Source: an uncultured Acidimicrobiaceae bacterium (GTDB lineage: Bacteria; Actinomycetota; Acidimicrobiia; Acidimicrobiales; MedAcidi-G1). From it: a stretch of 64,000 bases of DNA. The position numbers and the translations under genes are program-made. Below, piece by piece: positions 59,792 to 64,000 of the stretch. The stretch spans positions 1-64,000 of the forward strand of contig CAJWFS010000001.1 of NCBI GenBank assembly GCA_913030665.1, given 5' to 3'. Every line of letters starts with the position of its first letter. Position 1 is the stretch's first letter. The notes beneath the pieces were generated by a model. That model worked only from the letters and a program-made list of their open reading frames with translations. It searched no databases and was not told the DNA's origin.

Positions 59792-61390
59792 TCAGGGCCG
59801 GTAGGGGAACCTCGCCGGACCCGGGGTGCGCAGCGGTGCCACCAGGTTGGCGAACTCGCAGAGCAGCGGACGCGTCTCGGCCGGATCGATGATCTCCTCC
59901 ACCAGGAACGCCTCGGCGGTCCGGAACGGTGATCGGACGCTGTTGAGGCGCTCCGTGATCTCAGCCAGCAGGGCCGCCGGATCATCCGACGCCTCGAGGT
60001 CGGCCCGGTAGGCCGCCTCCACGCCACCCTCCACCGGAAGGGAACCCCAGTCCCCCGAAGGCCACGCGTACCGGTACTGGAAGCGGTGGGCGGGGGAATG
60101 GGCGGCGCCGGCCACCCCGAACGCCTTGCGAACCAGCACCGAGCACCACGGCACGGTCGCCTGGTAGATGGCGGCCAGCGCACGGGCACCGTGGCGGATG
60201 GTGGCCTGCTGCTCGGCCTCGGTACCGATAACGAAGCCCGGATTGTCGACCAGGTGCACGACGGGAAGGTGGAACGTCTCCGCCAGGTCCACGAACCGGG
60301 TGACCTTCTGCGAGGAAGCCGCCGTCCAGCCGCCGCCGTAGTGGTACGGGTCGCCAGCCACGATGGCGACCGGCCAGCCATCCAGCCGCGCCAGGCCACA
60401 GATGGCCGACCGGCCGAAGGCCCTTCCGATCTCGAAGAAGCTGCCCTCGTCGACCACCGAATCGATGATCGACCGCATCTTGTAGACCTGCCTACGGTCC
60501 CGGGGAACCACGTCGCCCAGCCCGGCGTCGGTGCGGCCCGGATCGTCGGTGCACGGACCACGTTCCGCCAACTCGTATACCGAGGAGGGCAGGTAGGAGA
60601 GGAACCGGCGGGTCCTCTCGAAGGCCTCCTCCTCACTGCGTACCTCGTCGTCGATGGCACCGTTGCGGGTGTGGATCCGGCTTCCGCCCAGGTCCTCCTT
60701 GTCGACCTGTTCACCACCCATCCTGTTGACCACGACCGGTCCGGCGGCGAAGAGGTGCGACATGCCCTTCACCATCACCGAGTAGTGGCTGGTGACGGCA
60801 CGCGCCGCCCCGAGGCCCGCCACCGATCCGAGACACAACGCCACCGTCGGCACCATGGCCAGGTTGGCCACGACATGCTCCCATGCGGGGTTCATGGGCA
60901 CGTAGGTACGGGCACCGCGTCCATGGCCGCCCTCGGTGTCGGAGACCTTCTTGGACGGGTCGGTGTCCAGCGTCCTGACCGAACCGCCGCCACCGGTGCC
61001 GTCGATGAGGCGGATGATCGGCAGGCGTAGTTCGCCAGCCATCTTCTCCGCTGCAATCTGCTTTCCGATGATCGCCGCGTCGGCCGCACCCCCCCGGACG
61101 GTGAAGTCGTCGGCCGCCACCACGACCGTACGTCCATCGATCCGACCCCGGCCGAACAGGAAATTGGAGGCCCGTAGGTCGACCAGCTCCCCGTCCCCGT
61201 CGTAGGTGGGACTGCCCGCGATCTTGCCGATCTCGTGGAACGACCCCCCGTCCAGGAGGGCGGTGATCCGCTGGCGCACGTCCAACTTGCCCCGATCGTG
61301 CTGGCGGGCGACCTTCTCGGCGCCACCCATCTGCTCGGCCATCGCCTCACGGGCCCGCAGCTCACCCAGTTCCGGTTCCCACTCCCCCAC
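59792..61390 (-). CDS. Acyl-CoA carboxylase carboxyltransferase (beta) subunit
   Basis: A 532-residue crotonase-fold carboxyltransferase of the propionyl/methylcrotonyl-CoA carboxylase beta type. The N-lobe has MGGAEKVARQHDRGKLDVRQRI and DGTGGGGSV. The C-lobe has GRSAICGLARLDGWPVAIVAGDP and VHLVDNPGFVIGTEAEQQATIRHGA. It transfers CO2 from biotin to an acyl-CoA; the acyl group is unknown. It converges on the biotin carrier gene. Confidence 0.92.
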   Translation of the reverse strand: MGEWEPELGELRAREAMAEQMGGAEKVARQHDRGKLDVRQRITALLDGGSFHEIGKIAGSPTYDGDGELVDLRASNFLFGRGRIDGRTVVVAADDFTVRGGAADAAIIGKQIAAEKMAGELRLPIIRLIDGTGGGGSVRTLDTDPSKKVSDTEGGHGRGARTYVPMNPAWEHVVANLAMVPTVALCLGSVAGLGAARAVTSHYSVMVKGMSHLFAAGPVVVNRMGGEQVDKEDLGGSRIHTRNGAIDDEVRSEEEAFERTRRFLSYLPSSVYELAERGPCTDDPGRTDAGLGDVVPRDRRQVYKMRSIIDSVVDEGSFFEIGRAFGRSAICGLARLDGWPVAIVAGDPYHYGGGWTAASSQKVTRFVDLAETFHLPVVHLVDNPGFVIGTEAEQQATIRHGARALAAIYQATVPWCSVLVRKAFGVAGAAHSPAHRFQYRYAWPSGDWGSLPVEGGVEAAYRADLEASDDPAALLAEITERLNSVRSPFRTAEAFLVEEIIDPAETRPLLCEFANLVAPLRTPGPARFPYRP

Positions 61391-61419
61391 GATCCAGTCC
61401 CTCTCCGTCGATGCCGGCG

Positions 61420-62616
61420 CTAGGCGGGTCGGAGCTCGGTCAGCCCGCGGACGTTGTCACGCAGGACCAGCCGGCGGTCCTCCCCGGAGAAGTCCTCCAC
61501 CTCGCACAGGAAGTCCAGCGGGGTGGGCAGCCCCTCGATGTGGGGCCAGTCGGAACCGAAGATCACGTGGTCCGCCCCCATGAGGTCCACCACCTCGTGC
61601 ACGTCGTCCTCCCAGAAGGGGTTCATCCAGACGTGCTCCCGAAACAGGGCCACCGGATCCTCGTCGAACCAGTGGGAGGACTTCCCGGCCTGCTGCCGCA
61701 GCTTCCGGAACAGGGGAGCCAGGTAGTCGGAGCCGTTCTCCACGCTGGCGATCCTGAGGTTTCCGAAGCGCGTGTACATCTTCTCCAACGACATGGTGAT
61801 CAGCCAGTCGTGGGCGGCCCGCTCGATGTTGAAGGCCTTGATCGATGGCCTGTAGCGGCCGGTTCCCCCGGCCACGCCCGACGAGGTGAACCCGTCGTCC
61901 GCGTAGCCCTGGGTGCTGTAGCCGCTGTCGCCGGCGTGGACCACCGTGGTTATCCCGGCCTCGTTCACACGCGCCCAGAAGGGATCGAACATGGGGTCGG
62001 CCGGAGATCGCGGTCCGTTGGCGGTCTGGACGGCGGCTGGCCGCATGACGATTGTCCGGGCGCCGTTGTCCAGGCACCATTCCAGCTCCCGGACGGCCAT
62101 GTCGACGTCGGCCAGGGACAGGTAGGGAGCGGCGTAGATGGTGTCGCGGAATGCGAAGCCCCAGTCCTCCAGAAGCCACCTGTTGAAGCCGGTCATGAGA
62201 GCGACGACGGCCTCCGTGTCGTCCTTCAGGAGCTCCTCGTAGAGCACGCCGAGCGTCGGGAAGAGCCATACGGCCTCCAGGCCCTGCCCCTCAATGACCG
62301 TCGCCCGCGCCTCGCGGTCCACGTACTCGGCGGGTAGCGGCTCCCGGTCCCTCAGGTACTCGAGTGGGCCCTTCCCCTCCGGATTGCCCTTGAAGTACTG
62401 GTGTAGGGCTCCAGGCTTGGCGATCGGATTCCAGGTCGGGTTGGCCACCGCCCGGCTGAGGCGCCCGCCCACGATGTGGTGCCTCCGCCCATCGATCTCG
62501 GCCCACTGGACCACCCGGTGGCGCATCTCCGGCGCCACATGCCGGATGAAGGCGTCCTCGGCCTCGTAGTAGTGGTTGTCGCAGTCGAAGGGTCTGTAGT
62601 CCAGGTCGTCAGTCAT
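61420..62616 (-). CDS. Amidohydrolase family 2 protein
   Basis: A 398-residue TIM-barrel hydrolase or decarboxylase of the ACMSD/amidohydrolase_2 type. Metal-site candidates are DCDNHYYE (N-terminus), TTVVHAGDSGY (middle), and the conserved HVIFGSDWPHIEG near residue 350. The N-terminal D-x-H-x-H-type motif is altered to DCDNHYYE, a form I have seen in actinobacterial paralogues of uncertain activity. The substrate is unknown. It ends 29 bases before the carboxyltransferase gene starts, same strand, so the two may be one unit. Confidence 0.85.
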   Translation of the reverse strand: MTDDLDYRPFDCDNHYYEAEDAFIRHVAPEMRHRVVQWAEIDGRRHHIVGGRLSRAVANPTWNPIAKPGALHQYFKGNPEGKGPLEYLRDREPLPAEYVDREARATVIEGQGLEAVWLFPTLGVLYEELLKDDTEAVVALMTGFNRWLLEDWGFAFRDTIYAAPYLSLADVDMAVRELEWCLDNGARTIVMRPAAVQTANGPRSPADPMFDPFWARVNEAGITTVVHAGDSGYSTQGYADDGFTSSGVAGGTGRYRPSIKAFNIERAAHDWLITMSLEKMYTRFGNLRIASVENGSDYLAPLFRKLRQQAGKSSHWFDEDPVALFREHVWMNPFWEDDVHEVVDLMGADHVIFGSDWPHIEGLPTPLDFLCEVEDFSGEDRRLVLRDNVRGLTELRPA

Positions 62617-62731
62617 TGGTGGTCACCGGTAGCTCCCCGTAACGGTCCGCCGCCCCAGAGCGGGGTGTCCGGAGCCTGCAGCGCACGACAGTACCGGCCA
62701 CCCGGGATCGGAGCCGAACGGGGCGCAGCAC

Positions 62732-62737
62732 TAGGGT
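62732..62737 (+). promoter_or_regulatory. -10 element (TAGGGT) of the enoyl-CoA hydratase gene
   Basis: TAGGGT with a 7-base spacer to GTG 62745. Confidence 0.6.
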
Positions 62738-62744
62738 TCGTGCC

Positions 62745-63578
62745 GTGCCGGACCCATCAGCCAACGAGACCTCCTTCGAGACCCTTGACGTCACGGTCGC
62801 CGACCACGTGGCCACCGTCGTCCTGAACCGTCCGGAGGCGGGCAACGCCTTCACCGCCGTCATGCAGGGCGAGTTGCGGGACCTCTGGACCGCGCTGCGG
62901 TCCGATGATGACGTCCGTGTCGTGGTCCTCACCGGCAGCGGAGATCGGGCGTTCTGCACCGGCATCGACCGGAACGAGCCGTTCACCGCGCTTGGCGATT
63001 CCCCGGCGTTGTACGGCACGTCCAACAACTTCATGTACGACGATCCCGGTGACTGGCTGGGCCCGAAGTCCAACGACCTCTGGAAGCCGGTCATCGGCGC
63101 CGTGAACGGCATGGCCTGTGGGGGTGCCTTCTACCTACTCGGCGAGTGTGACGTGCTAATCGCCGCCGAGCACGCCACCTTCTTCGACCCGCACGTCACC
63201 TACGGCATGCCGGCGATCTACGAGCCGATGAAGATGCTCTCCCGGATGCCGTTCGGCGAGGTGATGAGAATGTCGTTGACCGGAAACGCCGAGCGCATCT
63301 CGGCCGGGACCGCCCTGCGAATGGGTCTCGTGACGGAGGTGGTGCCGGCAGCCGACCTGGCCGGTGCCGCAGCGGGCCTCGCCGCCTCGATCGCTGCCAA
63401 CCCACCGTGGGCCGTGCAGGGCACGCTCCGGGCGATCTGGGCCGCCCACGACCTCGGTCCACTGGGTGGGCGCTCGGTCGCCACGGCCCTGCTCAGCACC
63501 GCCACCGACAAGGATGCCATGCGATCGGGCACGGAGCAGTTCACCTCGGGTGGTCGCGTCGAGCCCCGTATCCGCTGA
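62745..63578 (+). CDS. Enoyl-CoA hydratase/isomerase family protein
   Basis: A 277-residue crotonase-fold protein. The oxyanion-hole regions are GDRAFCTGID (about 64-73) and GAVNGMACGGAFYLLGECDV (about 117-136). The following EHATFFDPHVTYGMP has no typical catalytic Glu pair, so it may isomerise or hydrolyse rather than hydrate. With the nearby acyl-CoA carboxylase it may act in acyl-CoA breakdown; the substrate is unknown. GTG 62745 is set by the TAGGGT element. Confidence 0.9.
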   Translation: MPDPSANETSFETLDVTVADHVATVVLNRPEAGNAFTAVMQGELRDLWTALRSDDDVRVVVLTGSGDRAFCTGIDRNEPFTALGDSPALYGTSNNFMYDDPGDWLGPKSNDLWKPVIGAVNGMACGGAFYLLGECDVLIAAEHATFFDPHVTYGMPAIYEPMKMLSRMPFGEVMRMSLTGNAERISAGTALRMGLVTEVVPAADLAGAAAGLAASIAANPPWAVQGTLRAIWAAHDLGPLGGRSVATALLSTATDKDAMRSGTEQFTSGGRVEPRIR

Positions 63579-63597
63579 GGCGACCGGGTCTCGTCCC

Positions 63598-64000
63598 TCA
63601 GAGCCTCGGCAACCCATCGGCGAGAAGAGGCCGGACCCTGGGTCCCCACAGGTGGGCCAGTGACTCGCCCTCGTAGTCGCCCTCGAACGCCGCCTCGATG
63701 AGAACCACCCGATAGGCCTGGACGGCCAGCACGATGTCGCAGTCGTTCAGGAACTCGTCCAGTGGGTGGTCGACCACCCCGGCGGCGACGAGGCGGTCGT
63801 GGTATTCACGGCAGAGGCGCAGGAACGTGGCCCGGGCCTCGGGCCCCGGCGGAATGGTCTCGGAGAGAAGGTAGGCCACGTCACCGGCCGGCCGGCCTGA
63901 GCCGGTGACCCCAAAGTCGATCATGACCAGCCCGGCGTCGGTGAACAGCATGTTGTCGGTCCGGCAGTCCCCGTGACGGATGGAGAGCGGCTGGTTCAGG
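63598..64000 (-). CDS. Phosphotransferase family protein (APH-like), C-terminal part, cut by window edge
   Basis: The last about 134 residues of an aminoglycoside-phosphotransferase/ecdysteroid-kinase-like enzyme whose N-terminus lies beyond 64000. Brenner-type catalytic motif HGDCRTDN is encoded in the final bases, and the metal-binding IDFG follows. The frame is open to the window edge, so the ATG at 63951 is internal. Members phosphorylate hydroxyl groups of small molecules. It converges on the enoyl-CoA hydratase gene with a 19-bp gap. Confidence 0.85.
   Translation of the reverse strand, partial: LNQPLSIRHGDCRTDNMLFTDAGLVMIDFGVTGSGRPAGDVAYLLSETIPPGPEARATFLRLCREYHDRLVAAGVVDHPLDEFLNDCDIVLAVQAYRVVLIEAAFEGDYEGESLAHLWGPRVRPLLADGLPRL

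Noticed and set aside
1..64000. CRISPR arrays, insertion sequences, prophage or rRNA genes
   Set aside because: No regular spaced repeats, transposase or integrase, phage structural genes, or rRNA-like sequence were seen on reading.

Overview
The window is high-GC DNA in which almost every base is coding. It most likely comes from an actinobacterium, and I infer class Acidimicrobiia or a close relative, probably marine. The reasons are a mycothiol-type formaldehyde dehydrogenase beside an MBL-fold hydrolase (the mycobacterial mscR arrangement), two luciferase-like putative F420 oxidoreductases, an InhA-type enoyl reductase, thrS followed by a HIT gene, and a homodimeric pyruvate dehydrogenase E1. 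A cupin resembling DMSP lyases hints at seawater. No phage, insertion sequence or CRISPR array was found. One tRNA gene, tRNA-Val(CAC), is present.

Layout. 0-12 kb: homocysteine methyltransferase, a lipoprotein glycosidase, patatin, a DUF1214 protein, two LLM oxidoreductases, an MFS pump, an MBL hydrolase with MscR-like dehydrogenase, an SDR, and an orphan zinc permease behind a Zur-like box. 12-19 kb: HIT, thrS, InhA-like fabI, an M23 peptidase and a tandem pair of CNNM/CBS membrane proteins. 19-25.4 kb: a MarR-controlled heterodimeric ABC exporter, a TauE-like permease, a lone ABC ATPase and thiamine pyrophosphokinase. 25.4-27.4 kb: a less GC-rich islet with gene remnants, a cold-shock gene, two small genes, hairpins and the tRNA. 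27.4-31 kb: a J-domain protein, a zinc-ribbon protein, and divergent murF and ddl.

31-37.7 kb: the most unusual unit. A TetR gene faces an operon of four genes: a fatty acyl-CoA-reductase-like domain fused to a HAD domain, a zinc dehydrogenase, a LarA-like protein and a PlsC-type acyltransferase. A near-perfect 40-bp palindrome lies between them. 37.9-52.4 kb: mitochondrial-type aconitase, the DMSP-lyase-like cupin, an amidohydrolase, a CobW GTPase, RNase HI, aceE, an HhH-GPD protein, GDP-fucose synthase, an acyl-CoA dehydrogenase and an MBL protein. 52.4-58.3 kb: iron-sulfur cluster assembly split into two convergent units, sufC-sufS-sufU and sufD-Rieske-sufC2. They encode two different SufC proteins, no SufB is seen, and similar inverted repeats precede both units. 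58.4-64 kb: a membrane protein, an acetyltransferase, a biotin carrier with acyl-CoA carboxyltransferase, an amidohydrolase, an enoyl-CoA hydratase and the end of a phosphotransferase gene cut by the window edge.

Expression signals. At least twenty genes have a TANNNT hexamer exactly 6-8 bases before the start codon, the signature of leaderless transcripts. This rule helps fix starts, including an apparent AUA start for the first gene. Two other genes (HIT and sufD) look as if they start at CUG. Adjacent same-strand genes commonly overlap by 1-4 bases (ATGA, GTGA, TTGA, CTGA, TGATG), so translational coupling is common.
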